The notes: generated by a model from the sequence alone, not told the origin. Shown: positions 50,774 through 61,166, counted from the first letter of the stretch. The stretch: 64,000 bases of DNA from Nitrospirota bacterium (GCA_040754395.1 JBFMCL010000012.1:1-64000); one strand, 5' to 3'. Made by a program: numbers and translations.

Positions 50774-52237
50774 ATGCACCAACATAATCTCCATCCTCCG
50801 ACCTCTTTTTCTGAACAGGGACAGATGCTCAGTTCGTTTGATACGCTTCCTGACGATATGCAAAAGCGTATTGTACAGTCAATTATCATAAATGACAGGA
50901 TGAGCATGGCCGGGCACGAGCTTGGGAGGCTTCATATTATGCTGACCCGTTCACTCTGGCGTTTCAGAAAAAAAATATCAGGCAATCAAATGAACCGCTT
51001 TAAGACGTTATTAGAAATTCTGGCCAGAGCAGCTCAAAGCGGCCCGGCTCATATGCTATATGCCCTGTACCGTCTCAAAAGAAGCTGCCGGGATAATCTT
51101 CTGTCGGATTCAACAATGCAATCTATCGTTGATGCCCGTGGAAAGGATATCAAAGACTATGCGGTCTGCTTTGCCCGGCATATCCCTCAGCTTGAAGCAT
51201 ATCGGGGATTCTGGCATGATCACGCCCGCAATAACTCGTATGGGGTTATCCTTGGGATAGACCTTATTCCGTCTCAGGAAGGCTGCTGGTTCATTGAAAG
51301 TAATCTCAACTTTGGGATGAGCACCACCCGTTCTTCCTTGTATGATACAGATCCATTCGTACAGAATCTTCTCAGATTCACAACAGAAAAGGGATATGGC
51401 AACCTCATGTTTGTCAATAATACCCATGCAAATATGAACAGACGCATGGCTGCTCAGCTTGAGAAAGAAGCCCGGCGCAATAATGTCCAACTGAGTATTG
51501 TCGAAGATGCATATATTCCAGACGCACAGTATGGGCAAAGTTTTGGAATCCCCTCTCTCAAAACGGAAGATACCTTAGTGGTACGTACAAAATTTTACCG
51601 CACCAGTCTCGATTATCTGCTGCAGAACAAACTCGCAAGCAGCAGGGCATTAAGAATCTATCAGCAGAATTCTCCTGAACCCGCCCTTCTGCTCCCGCGA
51701 ACGGAAGCTTCCCCCATTATCAGCAGGAACTTCCTGGATGAACCATTTCCCAATATGGTGATGAAATATCCCGGACATGATGAAGGCAAGGGAATTCTGT
51801 TTCTGAAAGCATCATCAGCAGAACATGCAGCCGAACTTTTAATGCAATCGGGAGAGTCATACCGCCGAAAAGGTTTTATAAACAGGATATACTCTGCAGT
51901 TGAAAACCAGAAGCCAGTATTCCAGCCATACATCCGATCTCATCTTCTTGAAGGAAGAAGACTTTATAAGGTACGCGCGCATATATTACTGGCACCCACC
52001 GGCATTTGCTTTCTCTCAGCCCATCGTGTCACCGCCCGGCACTCCGTACCCCACCACCTGCCATTGGGAATAGTGCATGACTCAAGACCATATCTGGTAA
52101 ACCTTGCTACCAGTTCTGCATATGAAATACTTCCTCCGGATGAGGAAGTCGACGTGAAGAATGCTGCCACGGCTGTAGCAAGGGGGCTGTCATGGGCATT
52201 GTCTTACGGATTTGATATTTATTCTGAAGAACACTGA
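50774..52237 (+). CDS. Putative ATP-grasp-like ligase
   Basis: This 487-residue soluble protein is not firmly recognised. A central segment GVILGIDLIPSQEGCWFIESNLNFGM looks like the substrate/metal loop of ATP-grasp or glutathione-synthetase-like enzymes (acid-x-N-x-N). Later PNMVMKYPGHDEGKGILFLKA resembles the nucleotide-binding lysine strand and flexible loop. The order suggests a permuted or divergent ATP-grasp fold. Such enzymes make amide or peptide bonds with ATP. The next gene, an asparagine-synthetase homologue, starts 15 bases later; the pair probably acts together. Start ATG 50774 follows GGGG at a suitable distance. Confidence 0.6.
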   Translation: MHQHNLHPPTSFSEQGQMLSSFDTLPDDMQKRIVQSIIINDRMSMAGHELGRLHIMLTRSLWRFRKKISGNQMNRFKTLLEILARAAQSGPAHMLYALYRLKRSCRDNLLSDSTMQSIVDARGKDIKDYAVCFARHIPQLEAYRGFWHDHARNNSYGVILGIDLIPSQEGCWFIESNLNFGMSTTRSSLYDTDPFVQNLLRFTTEKGYGNLMFVNNTHANMNRRMAAQLEKEARRNNVQLSIVEDAYIPDAQYGQSFGIPSLKTEDTLVVRTKFYRTSLDYLLQNKLASSRALRIYQQNSPEPALLLPRTEASPIISRNFLDEPFPNMVMKYPGHDEGKGILFLKASSAEHAAELLMQSGESYRRKGFINRIYSAVENQKPVFQPYIRSHLLEGRRLYKVRAHILLAPTGICFLSAHRVTARHSVPHHLPLGIVHDSRPYLVNLATSSAYEILPPDEEVDVKNAATAVARGLSWALSYGFDIYSEEH

Positions 52238-52251
52238 AACCTGCGAATACA

Positions 52252-54114
52252 TTGCATACTTCATTCCGATCATCTTCGACCACTCCTTATAACTGGGAAA
52301 TACATCCGGCAAGTCATCTGACCGGGTGGATGGCAATAAAAGGTAACACGCCCCCTGCACAGTTGAAAGAAATTCTGCAGGTAGGGCTCAATTCCTTCAT
52401 GGGTGATTATGGCACAAAAAAGACCATAATAGTAAAGGATCATTTTGTATTCGGCTTTATTGTTCCTGCATCCCCGTTTCCTTTGACAACATGGTCATAT
52501 TTTGAAGATGAGGAAGGCTGTTGCTTCATTGATGGTGTCTTTTATGACAAGTATCTTTACCATCAACCGGTTGATGGTGAAGATGTTCTTCTTGCAAAAC
52601 ACATAATAGATAATTTCAGACGCATGAATGTCAAAGCGATCGAGGAACTTAACGGTTCTTTCAGAGGTTTTATATATGATTTCAGGAATACGCACCTGAC
52701 AACATTCATAGACCGTCTTGGAACGAAGATTCTCTACTGGTCGCGGGAAGGAAACAACCTCATTGTGACCACAAATCTTGCGAGTTTTTCAAAACTGAAA
52801 AATCTTTCACTCGATGAAATCGCAGCATTTCAGTTCCTTACGGTCGGCTTTCCCATCGGCAACAGGACACTGCTGAAAGACATACAGATTCATACCCCGG
52901 GTATGACCAACAGTTTCAGGGATTCCTCCGAGGAAACCCGTCGATATTGGAATATTCCGCATCGTATGCAGGGCATCTCTCTGAATGCCTGCGTTGAAAT
53001 GATTATGGAATCAGTCGAGGATCATGTTGAACGCGTCTACAATAAATCTCAGGTCAAACTCGGTCTTGCGCTATCAGGAGGTCATGATTCGAGGGTAATA
53101 CTTAATGCTCTTGTATCCAGAAAAGTGCCATTCGTTCCTGTGCTTTGGAGAGATAATAACTTTAATGACAGAATTGCGCTAAACTTGTGTTCATTACTCA
53201 ATAAGGAACCAATTATTGCTGACGACGTTGACGTCAATGCACTTGATGACATTCAAAAAAATATCTTTTTGTATTCAGACGGGCATTATCTGAATTCTTT
53301 CGGTTTCATACGTTTGGGAAAACTTTGTTATGATCGTCACATACCGAGTTTGCTTATCGGATTCAGCGGCGATAAAATAAGCGGTTCTCTAACATATCCT
53401 GACCCGGCATACCTGAAGAATATCAGAGAGCTTGCACAATACACCCTCAACAATCAGATGGAGCTCTTTTCTTTTGACCAGGCCCAATCCCTCTTATTGA
53501 CTTCTGATACTAGACTGACGGATGTTACGTTTTCAGAGTGGGAAGACAGCTTTGCCAAAATCACTCCCCGTGAACATTTGTCTGACATTTCCATATTGCA
53601 GGGATTTGCGAATCGGAATCACAAGCGAGTCCGGTTAGCTATGCTACCGGCCGAACAGTATGTGCAAGATCTTTTTCCCTATCTGGACAGTAAGGTGCTG
53701 AATTCCTATTTCAGCCTGCCCTTTGATTTCCTGAAACATCAGAAGGCGCACTGTTTTGCTGGATTCCGGAGAGTCAGGGATTTCAGAAAATATCCGGCAA
53801 GTAATTACCCTATTTCTCTTGCACAGGAGGCTCTTGTACCCAAATTTCTCTATTTTCTGAGACTCCTGAAGTTAAAGGGACAAAGATTATCAACATCGAT
53901 AAGACCACAAAAATACAGGGGAGTCTGGAATCAATTACATGAAGAAATATTGGATGAAATAGTCCAGTCGCCCCTGTTTGATTCCGGATTGCTACGAAGA
54001 ATGTATACTGAAAAAAGTATATATCCGGCGGAACTGTATAAGCTCCATACGCTTGTCAGATTTTACGATTTCTATGTCTGTGGAAATCAAAGCAAGATGT
54101 GGCAAGCATTATAG
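52252..54114 (+). CDS. Asparagine-synthetase-like protein with degenerate glutaminase domain
   Basis: This 620-residue AsnB homologue has an N-terminal Ntn-type domain (to about 200, with [10 protein letters not shown]...). It lacks the N-terminal catalytic cysteine of real glutamine amidotransferases, since the frame opens MHTSFRSS. The C-terminal ATP-pyrophosphatase domain has the PP-loop [13 protein letters not shown] near residue 277. It would activate a carboxylate as an acyl-adenylate and join it to an amine other than glutamine-derived ammonia, as beta-lactam synthetase does. A TTG codon at 52252 is the apparent start. Its neighbours suggest a glycan or its substituent as substrate, which is inference. 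Confidence 0.8.
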   Translation: MHTSFRSSSTTPYNWEIHPASHLTGWMAIKGNTPPAQLKEILQVGLNSFMGDYGTKKTIIVKDHFVFGFIVPASPFPLTTWSYFEDEEGCCFIDGVFYDKYLYHQPVDGEDVLLAKHIIDNFRRMNVKAIEELNGSFRGFIYDFRNTHLTTFIDRLGTKILYWSREGNNLIVTTNLASFSKLKNLSLDEIAAFQFLTVGFPIGNRTLLKDIQIHTPGMTNSFRDSSEETRRYWNIPHRMQGISLNACVEMIMESVEDHVERVYNKSQVKLGLALSGGHDSRVILNALVSRKVPFVPVLWRDNNFNDRIALNLCSLLNKEPIIADDVDVNALDDIQKNIFLYSDGHYLNSFGFIRLGKLCYDRHIPSLLIGFSGDKISGSLTYPDPAYLKNIRELAQYTLNNQMELFSFDQAQSLLLTSDTRLTDVTFSEWEDSFAKITPREHLSDISILQGFANRNHKRVRLAMLPAEQYVQDLFPYLDSKVLNSYFSLPFDFLKHQKAHCFAGFRRVRDFRKYPASNYPISLAQEALVPKFLYFLRLLKLKGQRLSTSIRPQKYRGVWNQLHEEILDEIVQSPLFDSGLLRRMYTEKSIYPAELYKLHTLVRFYDFYVCGNQSKMWQAL

Positions 54115-54142
54115 CGCGCTGCAATTCATAACGATTTCTCAA

Positions 54143-54649
54143 ATGCGAAAACTTATCGCTTACGTTTGTTACCTCTTCTATAATCTCGGCCCACGATGGC
54201 TTCCGAATTCCGATCCTTATATATTCCGGTGGTGTAAATGGATCAGATATGTTCTCGGAAAAGGGATCATTATGAAATGCGGTAAAAATGTGAACATACA
54301 GAATCGTGCACGTTTCGGTCACAATCTATCGGTCGGGGACAATTCCGGGCTAGGTGAAAATTGCCGGGTCGGCTCAGGCACAATCATCGGGAATAACGTC
54401 ATGATGGGAGCTGATGTCATCATTGTCACGCAGAACCATAAATATACCCGGGAAACCTTCGAGGGATTCATAAAAAAACCGGTGATTATTGAGGACAACG
54501 TATGGATCGGCTACCGTGTGATTATTTTGCCCGGGGTACGTGTCGGAAAAAATGCCATTATCGGTGCAGGGGCTGTGGTTACAAAAGACGTTCTACCCTA
54601 TTCTATTGTAGGCGGCGTTCCTGCAAAAGTGATTAAAATGCGTGAATAA
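54143..54649 (+). CDS. Hexapeptide-repeat acyltransferase
   Basis: This 168-residue protein has a short hydrophobic N-terminal helix ([13 protein letters not shown]) and then left-handed beta-helix repeats ([20 protein letters not shown] onward). The characteristic C-terminal block is [26 protein letters not shown]. It belongs to the sugar O-acetyltransferase group. The frame is open from 53978, but that part overlaps the AsnB-like gene by 137 bases in another frame. ATG 54143 restores a normal family start and is preferred. The next gene's ATG follows its stop by one base. Confidence 0.88.
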   Translation: MRKLIAYVCYLFYNLGPRWLPNSDPYIFRWCKWIRYVLGKGIIMKCGKNVNIQNRARFGHNLSVGDNSGLGENCRVGSGTIIGNNVMMGADVIIVTQNHKYTRETFEGFIKKPVIIEDNVWIGYRVIILPGVRVGKNAIIGAGAVVTKDVLPYSIVGGVPAKVIKMRE

Positions 54650-54650
54650 C

Positions 54651-55871
54651 ATGAAAGTGCTTGTCATTTCATACATGTTTCCCTGCAAAAGACATCCGAT
54701 ATCCGGTATTTTTATTGCGAATTTATTGAAAGAACTGGCCACCAAACTGGATGAATTGGTCGTCATCACTCCTCGGCCATATATTCCCAAATTTCTGTTA
54801 AAATTCAAAAAAGACTGGGACAAGTGGTTTATTGATCCACTTTTTTCTAAAGAAGGTTCAATTGAGATCATCAGACCTTATGTGTTGAATCTCAAAGGAG
54901 TATCTTACGACGGGGTTAATGGTATTTTAACGCAATACTCCTTATTACACTTGGTAAAAAATCTTAGTATAAAAAAGCAATTTGACCTCATTTTAGGCTA
55001 TAACATGATTCCCGAAGGTATCACAGTTGTAAGATTGGCAAATAAGTTGAATTTACCCGTTGCTTTTTGGGCTATCGGATCTGATGTCAATGCATATTCG
55101 CATCATAATAAAATAAATTATTTCCTGTCAAAAAAATCCATTGAGAATTCCGATCTGGTGATTACCGAAAGCAAGGATCTTGAAATGAAAGTTCGTTCAT
55201 TTACTCAAAAATCAATAAACGTAAAAACTTTTTATAAAGGTATCCATATCGAGGCATTTCAAAATCTCCCTGAAAGACATATAATTATCAATAAACTTTC
55301 TCTTGATCCTCAAAAAAAATACCTGTTATTTGTCGGAAGAATTTCTCGTGATAAAGGCATTTATGATATCGCTGCTGCTTTTGCGAATATTGCGGGTAAA
55401 TATCCTCACTGTGACTTAATAATGATTGGTGAAGATATAGAAAAAGAAAATATAATGATGACATTGAGAGAAAATGGGTTACAGGATCGAGTTCAATTCA
55501 GAGGCATAGTATCTCACAGAGATGTCGCACATTATATGAAAATTGCGGAACTCCTTGTTCTCCCTACTTGGGCTGAAGGGCTGCCGAATGTTGTTATGGA
55601 GGCAATGGCCATTGGCCTTCCGGTTGTAGCAAGTAATGTCGATGGTATTCCTGAAGTCCTGCAAAATGAAGTTACCGGCCTTTCAGTTCCTGCAAGAAAT
55701 GTCGATAAATTGACTGATGCCATAACGCGGATGCTTGATGACAGTGCATTGAGGGAAACTTGCACTGCGAATGCAAAAAAACTGGTATATGAAAATTTCG
55801 ACGTGAAAAAAAATGTCAATTTGCTCTATGACATGCTTGTTGAGATCAAAAACAACCATTCACCTCACTGA
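54651..55871 (+). CDS. GT4-family glycosyltransferase
   Basis: This 406-residue GT-B enzyme begins VLVISYMFPCKRHPISGIF. It has VAFWAIGSDVNAYSHHN in the first half and the donor domain with YLLFVGRISRDKGIYDIAAAF. The E-x7-E region is LLVLPTWAEGLPNVVMEAMAIGLPVVAS. All elements of an active GT4 are present. ATG 54651 is preferred to the GTG at 54642, which overlaps the acyltransferase stop. Base composition is visibly AT-richer than the genes at 32-44 kb, which may point to recent acquisition. Confidence 0.94.
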   Translation: MKVLVISYMFPCKRHPISGIFIANLLKELATKLDELVVITPRPYIPKFLLKFKKDWDKWFIDPLFSKEGSIEIIRPYVLNLKGVSYDGVNGILTQYSLLHLVKNLSIKKQFDLILGYNMIPEGITVVRLANKLNLPVAFWAIGSDVNAYSHHNKINYFLSKKSIENSDLVITESKDLEMKVRSFTQKSINVKTFYKGIHIEAFQNLPERHIIINKLSLDPQKKYLLFVGRISRDKGIYDIAAAFANIAGKYPHCDLIMIGEDIEKENIMMTLRENGLQDRVQFRGIVSHRDVAHYMKIAELLVLPTWAEGLPNVVMEAMAIGLPVVASNVDGIPEVLQNEVTGLSVPARNVDKLTDAITRMLDDSALRETCTANAKKLVYENFDVKKNVNLLYDMLVEIKNNHSPH

Positions 55872-55904
55872 CACTTCTTTATTTCTTCTTATTTCCCCGG
55901 GGGC

Positions 55905-57026
55905 ATGAATAAAAAGGTCTGTATCATTCATAAGGTTGACACCCTGGATCCGCGTTCTTTCTATAAGGAAGGACGTTCACTTTCCAGGGCCGGATTTGAA
56001 GTGGTAATTATGGGAACTTTCCGGAACAACATGACAATTGACGGCATCAGAATTCTCGGGTTCGGTCCAGCGAGAAACCGCTTTGCCCGTTTTCTTGCCA
56101 CAAATTATCGTATTTTTCTGAGTGCGGTGAAAGAGAGGGCAGCGGTATATCATTTCCATGACATCGATTTCATTCCATGGGCAATCCTGCTGAAGGCATT
56201 TACCAGAGCCAAAGTCATATATGACATTCATGAAGCATATCCTGAATATATGTTACTGAAAACATATATCCCGAAATATACGAGACGCTTGCTTTCTTCC
56301 TTCATATTCATATTGGAGCATTCTGCTGTGAAATTCTTCGACGGTATCATTCCCAATGATAATTATATTGCCGAGAGCTTCCGGCATAAAAATAACATCA
56401 CTGTCTTCAACTTTCCCACACTGGATTTTTTTAAAGATGGCAACAGGATTCCGTGGAAAGAAAGAAAATATGATCTTTTCTATCACGGCACTTTGCCACA
56501 ATACCATTTTGAAAGAATGATGAATATCGCAGAAAAGCTTACTACAGACAATATTCCGAACAAATGGGGGATTGTTGCCAAAGACGGACCGGTCAAGGAA
56601 TGGGCGAGAGCGGCATTGATGAAGAGAAAATTAACGTCGAATTTCGACTTTTTGCCCTATACCGATTACCTGAATATATATGATTATTTAATGAATGCAC
56701 GGATTGGCATCATTCCTCTCCCGCCATATGAGAAATTTATGAAGAATATTCCATTGAAACTGTTTGAATTCATGGGATGTAAACTTCCGGTCGTATTGTC
56801 TGACCTTCCACCTTCCCGGCAATTCATTATAGGCGAGGATTGCGCGATCCCTGTCGAGCCGGACAATGTCGGGAAATATGCAGACGCGATTGTTTTTCTG
56901 CTGGACAACCCGGTCAGAGCTGAGGAGATGGGAATGAAAGGACAATCCCTTGTGTTGAATAAATATAATTGGGATAAGGAAGAAGAGAAACTCCTGAAGC
57001 TCTACAATGAACTGATATACACATGA
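55905..57026 (+). CDS. GT4-like glycosyltransferase
   Basis: This 373-residue GT-B protein begins KVCIIHKVDTLDPRSFYKEGRSL. The HFHDIDFIPWAILLKAF and VIYDIHEAYPEY segments are typical of one GT4 subgroup. The donor domain shows YDLFYHGTLPQYHFERM and LKLFEFMGCKLPVVLSDLPP, with the Glu of LFEFMG. It is AT-rich like its upstream neighbour. A GGGGG stretch lies close to the ATG. It overlaps the YdjC-like gene by four bases (ATGA). Confidence 0.88.
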   Translation: MNKKVCIIHKVDTLDPRSFYKEGRSLSRAGFEVVIMGTFRNNMTIDGIRILGFGPARNRFARFLATNYRIFLSAVKERAAVYHFHDIDFIPWAILLKAFTRAKVIYDIHEAYPEYMLLKTYIPKYTRRLLSSFIFILEHSAVKFFDGIIPNDNYIAESFRHKNNITVFNFPTLDFFKDGNRIPWKERKYDLFYHGTLPQYHFERMMNIAEKLTTDNIPNKWGIVAKDGPVKEWARAALMKRKLTSNFDFLPYTDYLNIYDYLMNARIGIIPLPPYEKFMKNIPLKLFEFMGCKLPVVLSDLPPSRQFIIGEDCAIPVEPDNVGKYADAIVFLLDNPVRAEEMGMKGQSLVLNKYNWDKEEEKLLKLYNELIYT

Positions 57027-57877
57027 ATCGCAAAAGTACACGATCTTCTCCCAGGGTTATCATCAATGCTGACGATTTCGGCATTACCGATGGAGTAAAC
57101 AAAGCCATATTCCGGCTTGCAGGGGCCGGAATCATCACAAGTACTTCCGTTATGTGCAATATGCCCTATTATACCGATATCACTGAACTCAGAGATACGG
57201 TAGGGGTAGGAATACATTTGAACCTAACTCTCGCGAAACCGGTTGCAGAGCCCGCCAAAATCCCAACACTCATCAATAAAAATGGCAATTTTCATCCCTT
57301 ACCGGAACTGATAAGACGAATGAACCTCCGGTCTGTATCCAAACAGGAGGTGGCTTTTGAACTTCGAGCTCAAATCAGCCGTCTTCTTGATATGGGGATA
57401 CAGCCGGATCATATCAACTCTCACGAGTCATTTCTCAAATATCCTTTTTTTAAAAACATAGGTGTGGAAATAGCTCAGGAATTTGGCATAAAATCATTCC
57501 GGTCCTTTCTGCAGAGGAAATTTGACTTTTCCCGCCTGCTCAGTCCCAGAAAAACATTGATATCTCTCTACCTCTTTGTGCAGAAAAAAGGACTCAGACG
57601 ATCCGGCTTTAATCTGGCTGACAGATATGATTCATTAATATCTTTCGGTCTTGATCATGATACGGCCTTAAGGAAGCTTCAACAGATATTTAAGGATTTG
57701 CCACAGGGAATTCTTGAAATCGTTGTGCATCCCGGATATGTCGACGAGAACAGCAGCTTTTTGGGTGAATATGTATTCGAAAGGGAAATTGAGTTAAATG
57801 CGCTTATGAGTGATTCCTTCAAAAGCATTTTGAATGCTTCAGGTGTAATTTTGATCAGTTTCTCTTCGATCCATTGA
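57023..57877 (+). CDS. ChbG/HpnK (YdjC-like) deacetylase
   Basis: This 284-residue protein belongs to the YdjC/ChbG group of metal-dependent carbohydrate deacetylases. The opening RVIINADDFGITDGVNKAI carries the metal-binding Asp pair. GIHLNLTLAKPV and INSHESFLKYP supply histidines, and IVVHPGYVDE is the late His motif. It would remove an N-acetyl group from a sugar or glycolipid. The second His site is INSHESF, not the usual DGHQH form, so one ligand may differ. It sits directly before a CapK-like adenylating enzyme, suggesting deacetylation followed by a new acyl group. Confidence 0.85.
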   Translation: MNRKSTRSSPRVIINADDFGITDGVNKAIFRLAGAGIITSTSVMCNMPYYTDITELRDTVGVGIHLNLTLAKPVAEPAKIPTLINKNGNFHPLPELIRRMNLRSVSKQEVAFELRAQISRLLDMGIQPDHINSHESFLKYPFFKNIGVEIAQEFGIKSFRSFLQRKFDFSRLLSPRKTLISLYLFVQKKGLRRSGFNLADRYDSLISFGLDHDTALRKLQQIFKDLPQGILEIVVHPGYVDENSSFLGEYVFEREIELNALMSDSFKSILNASGVILISFSSIH

Positions 57878-57880
57878 GCA

Positions 57881-59305
57881 ATGCTACGCGATTGGAAAAT
57901 GGAATTATACTGGCGGTTCCCGGTATTCCTCCAGGAAAAGGTGCTGAGCATATATGCAAAGCATCTGGACAGAATCTACTATGGTCACGAATATCATACG
58001 TGGAAACAATGGCTGACAGATTTTAGAAATCTTCCTTTTCCCGAGATTGAATCGTGGCAGAATGATCGGGTGCGTTATATTCTTCAATCCATTAGCAGCA
58101 AAGTACCATTCTACAGGGAAAGTTACAAGCATCATAACACGGATATCGTGCAGTCTAAAGATAATCTCTATCTGCTGCCCTTACTGGAAAAGCAGTCGAT
58201 CAGGCAGAATGAGATGAATTTTCTCGCCAATGGTCTCACGCCCAAATCGCTCTGGCTGGAGAAAACCAGTGGGACAACCGGGACAGCGCTCAGAATATAT
58301 TGGCCGATGTCGATGGTTGCACAATGGTGGGCCATTATAGAACTCATGGTCAGACATGTTGCAGGTGTATCGCAGGAAATTCCACGTGCAATGATGGGGG
58401 GGCGTCCTATTGTAAAAGGCGAAACATGCAAGCCTCCGTACTGGCGTTATAACAAAAACTGGAAGCAACTGTATTTGTCCAGTTATCATATTTCAAAAAA
58501 ATCTTCGCAGGCTTATATTGACGCATTAAGAAAATATGAGAGTCAATGGATAACAGGCTACGGCTCGGCGATTGCGGCGCTGGCTGAAAACGCTCTGGAA
58601 AGGGGTCTGGAGCCGTATCCTCTCAAAGCGGTTATAGTGAGCGGTGACACACTTTTGCCTGGAATGCGCCACAGTATCGAAAAATATTTTCAATGCAGAT
58701 GCTTCGACCATTATGGACAGTGCGAAGGAGTGGCAATGGCGATGGAATGCCCAAGCGGTCGCAAACATGTCATTCCGATGATCGGGATTATAGAAATTCT
58801 GAGGCAAGACGGATCATATTGCCAACCCGGAGAGATTGGAGAAGTTGTCGCAACAGGCCTTTTAAATGACGCAATGCCGTTAATCCGTTACCGCGTAGGA
58901 GATTACGCAGCATGGGCAGAGGATCAACATTGTTCATGTGGGAATCCCAACCCGATAATTACTGATTTAACAGGACGCGTGGATGACTATCTTATCACCG
59001 CCGACGGCAGAAAAGTTGGCCGGCTGTCTGCATTCAGGAGAAGTCCTTCCATTCATTCTGCGCAGCTTGTTCAGGATAAACCAGGGCATGCCTTCCTTCT
59101 TGTGCGTCCCGGATCAAAGTACAAGTCTGCAGACGCCGAAGCTGTCCGAGCCGACATTACGGAAAGAGTGGGGAAATTCGCTATAGATATAATTGAGGTT
59201 CAGGAAATTCCAAAAACCCCTCAGGGTAAAGCTATTTTGGTTGTTCGGCTTGATGAGCGTATTGAGATGAGAAGTAATTATTCAATATTGTTTAATATCA
59301 ATTGA
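57881..59305 (+). CDS. CapK / phenylacetate-CoA-ligase-like adenylating enzyme
   Basis: This 474-residue protein is an ANL-superfamily member of the CapK/PaaK type, common in capsule loci. The ATP-binding P-loop is LEKTSGTTGTALRIY (about residue 127). ITGYGSAIAALAE and YGQCEGVAMAMEC form the middle motifs, and PLIRYRVGDYA precedes the hinge DLTGRVDDYLI. It would activate a carboxylic acid as an adenylate and pass it on. The substrate is unknown, and no acyl carrier protein is adjacent. ATG 57881 follows the deacetylase stop by three bases. A short four-Cys-like motif (HCSCGNPNP) lies before the hinge. Confidence 0.88.
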   Translation: MLRDWKMELYWRFPVFLQEKVLSIYAKHLDRIYYGHEYHTWKQWLTDFRNLPFPEIESWQNDRVRYILQSISSKVPFYRESYKHHNTDIVQSKDNLYLLPLLEKQSIRQNEMNFLANGLTPKSLWLEKTSGTTGTALRIYWPMSMVAQWWAIIELMVRHVAGVSQEIPRAMMGGRPIVKGETCKPPYWRYNKNWKQLYLSSYHISKKSSQAYIDALRKYESQWITGYGSAIAALAENALERGLEPYPLKAVIVSGDTLLPGMRHSIEKYFQCRCFDHYGQCEGVAMAMECPSGRKHVIPMIGIIEILRQDGSYCQPGEIGEVVATGLLNDAMPLIRYRVGDYAAWAEDQHCSCGNPNPIITDLTGRVDDYLITADGRKVGRLSAFRRSPSIHSAQLVQDKPGHAFLLVRPGSKYKSADAEAVRADITERVGKFAIDIIEVQEIPKTPQGKAILVVRLDERIEMRSNYSILFNIN

Positions 59306-59318
59306 TTACGGCACTTTT

Positions 59319-60356
59319 ATGGATATCCCTTTAGTATCTATCGTCATTCCATGCAGAAATGAATCAAGGTTTATCGGCAAATGTCTTGACTCGATTCTCG
59401 CAAACGATTACCCGAAGGATAAATTGGATATTCTCGTGATAGATGGGATGAGTGAAGATGCTACCAAATCCGCGTTAAAGACTTATATGGAAAAGTTCTC
59501 CTTTATCAGGGTGTTCGATAACCACCGGAAAATTGTCCCATCGGCTATGAATATCGGCATCAGACATGCATTGGGCAGAATAATCATCAGAATGGATGCC
59601 CACAATATATATAACAGTGATTATATTTCAAAAAGTGTTCGATATCTGAAGGAATACGATGTCGATAATGTAGGCGGCATCTGGATTACCTTACCCGGTG
59701 CAGATACTGTTATTGCCCGATCAATCGCTTTGGCACTCACACACCCTTTTGGCGCAGGCAACGCATACTACAGATTAGGCGTAAAAAAACCTGAACTTGT
59801 AGACACTGTTCCTTTCGGATGCTACAAGAAAGAGGTATTTGACAGAATCGGCCTTTTTGACGAGGATCTGATCCGGAATCAGGACGATGAATTCAATGCA
59901 AGACTCATCGCGAACGGGGGGAAGATACTTCTTGCTCCCGATATAATCTCTTTCTATCATGCACGGGATTCTCTCCGAAAAATTGCAAAAATGTTTTTTC
60001 AATATGGGTACTTTAAGCCTCTGGCGGCAAAAAAAATTGGGAAAATTTTCACCCTGAGGCAGTTGGTACCACCTGCTTTTATGCTGAGCCTGATTACTTT
60101 CGGTGCACTCTCATTTGTGCATATATTTTTCTTTTATGTGTTCTTGTCGATTTTTCTTATCCATCTGATTTGCAACATATTCTTTTCCGCATCAATCGCA
60201 ACCAAAAAAGGCATAGTTTATCTGATAGTTCTTCCATTTGTGTTTCTTGCGATCCATTTGAGTTATGGATGGGGGTACCTCAAAGGAATTATGGATTTCA
60301 TCCTATTGAAAAAACACCGTGCGAACAGGCTGAAGGACATGTCCCTGTCAAGGTAA
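59319..60356 (+). CDS. ExoA-like membrane GT2 glycosyltransferase
   Basis: This 345-residue GT-A enzyme closely resembles the succinoglycan ExoA type. It starts LVSIVIPCRNESRFIGKCLDSIL, with VIDGMSEDAT, the metal site IIRMDAHNIY and the late NQDDEFNARL. The C-terminal third contains two or three TM helices (LVPPAFMLSLITFGALSFVHIFFFYVF and IVYLIVLPFVFLAIHL by segment), anchoring it in the inner membrane. It begins 13 bases after the CapK-like gene. The donor is unknown. Confidence 0.93.
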   Translation: MDIPLVSIVIPCRNESRFIGKCLDSILANDYPKDKLDILVIDGMSEDATKSALKTYMEKFSFIRVFDNHRKIVPSAMNIGIRHALGRIIIRMDAHNIYNSDYISKSVRYLKEYDVDNVGGIWITLPGADTVIARSIALALTHPFGAGNAYYRLGVKKPELVDTVPFGCYKKEVFDRIGLFDEDLIRNQDDEFNARLIANGGKILLAPDIISFYHARDSLRKIAKMFFQYGYFKPLAAKKIGKIFTLRQLVPPAFMLSLITFGALSFVHIFFFYVFLSIFLIHLICNIFFSASIATKKGIVYLIVLPFVFLAIHLSYGWGYLKGIMDFILLKKHRANRLKDMSLSR

Positions 60357-60360
60357 TCAT

Positions 60361-61062
60361 ATGGAGACCCGGCAGGAAATCGATCGTATCAAAAAAACGT
60401 ATGCGCGCAGAAAAGAAGAGATTTCTCCTGATCGATATTCATATTTCTCGCCCTCGCATCTTTTTATCGTACAGAGCAGGGAGCAGGCAGTATTGAAAAC
60501 ACTTAAATCGAAAGGATTCTCAGACCTGAAAGATAAAAAGATACTTGATATAGGATGTGGAGACGGCAACACACTGAGGAATTTCATTCAATATGGAGCA
60601 TCGCCAGAAAATTGCTTCGGGATAGACCTCCTTCCTGACAGAATCCAACAAGCCTCCAGACTATCTCCGAATCTCCATTTTACATGCGGAGATGCATCGA
60701 GTCTACCGTTTAAGGATGCAATTTTCGATATTGTATTACAATATACAGTATTCACCTCTATCTTCGATCAAGACATGAAAAAGAATATTGCCGACGAGAT
60801 GAAAAGGGTCTTGAAGCATGAGGGCATCATTGTCTGGTATGATTTTTTTGTAAACAATCCCCGAAATCCGAATGTAAGGGGTGTGAAGCAGCAGGAGGTT
60901 CGCAGTCTTTTCAAAGGGTATGATATTCAGATATATTTCCTGACATTAGCACCCCCGCTGGTAAGGCTTCTTGCCCCCGTCTCATTAACGTTCTGCCATA
61001 TTCTTGAAAAACTGCCAATTCTTTGTACACACCATCTCGCAATAATCAGAAAATTGGGCTAA
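60361..61062 (+). CDS. SAM-dependent methyltransferase (class I)
   Basis: This 233-residue cytosolic protein has the Rossmann motif I KILDIGCGDGNTLRNF (about residue 60), a motif II acidic FGIDLLPDR and a motif IV region IFDIVLQYTVF. It matches Methyltransf_11-type enzymes. In this setting it may O-methylate a sugar or cap the chain end, which Wzt-type exporters can require. It starts four bases after the ExoA-like gene, so the two are coupled. It is the last gene before a change to a strong, separate ribosome-binding site. Confidence 0.9.
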   Translation: METRQEIDRIKKTYARRKEEISPDRYSYFSPSHLFIVQSREQAVLKTLKSKGFSDLKDKKILDIGCGDGNTLRNFIQYGASPENCFGIDLLPDRIQQASRLSPNLHFTCGDASSLPFKDAIFDIVLQYTVFTSIFDQDMKKNIADEMKRVLKHEGIIVWYDFFVNNPRNPNVRGVKQQEVRSLFKGYDIQIYFLTLAPPLVRLLAPVSLTFCHILEKLPILCTHHLAIIRKLG

Positions 61063-61166
61063 ATTATTTTCGTTTCGAGTGATGAATAGCCGTGTGAGCA
61101 TAATCACATTGCATTTACATGGATTTCTGATAACATATTTATAAGGTTTTTTCCAAGGAGGGTTAT

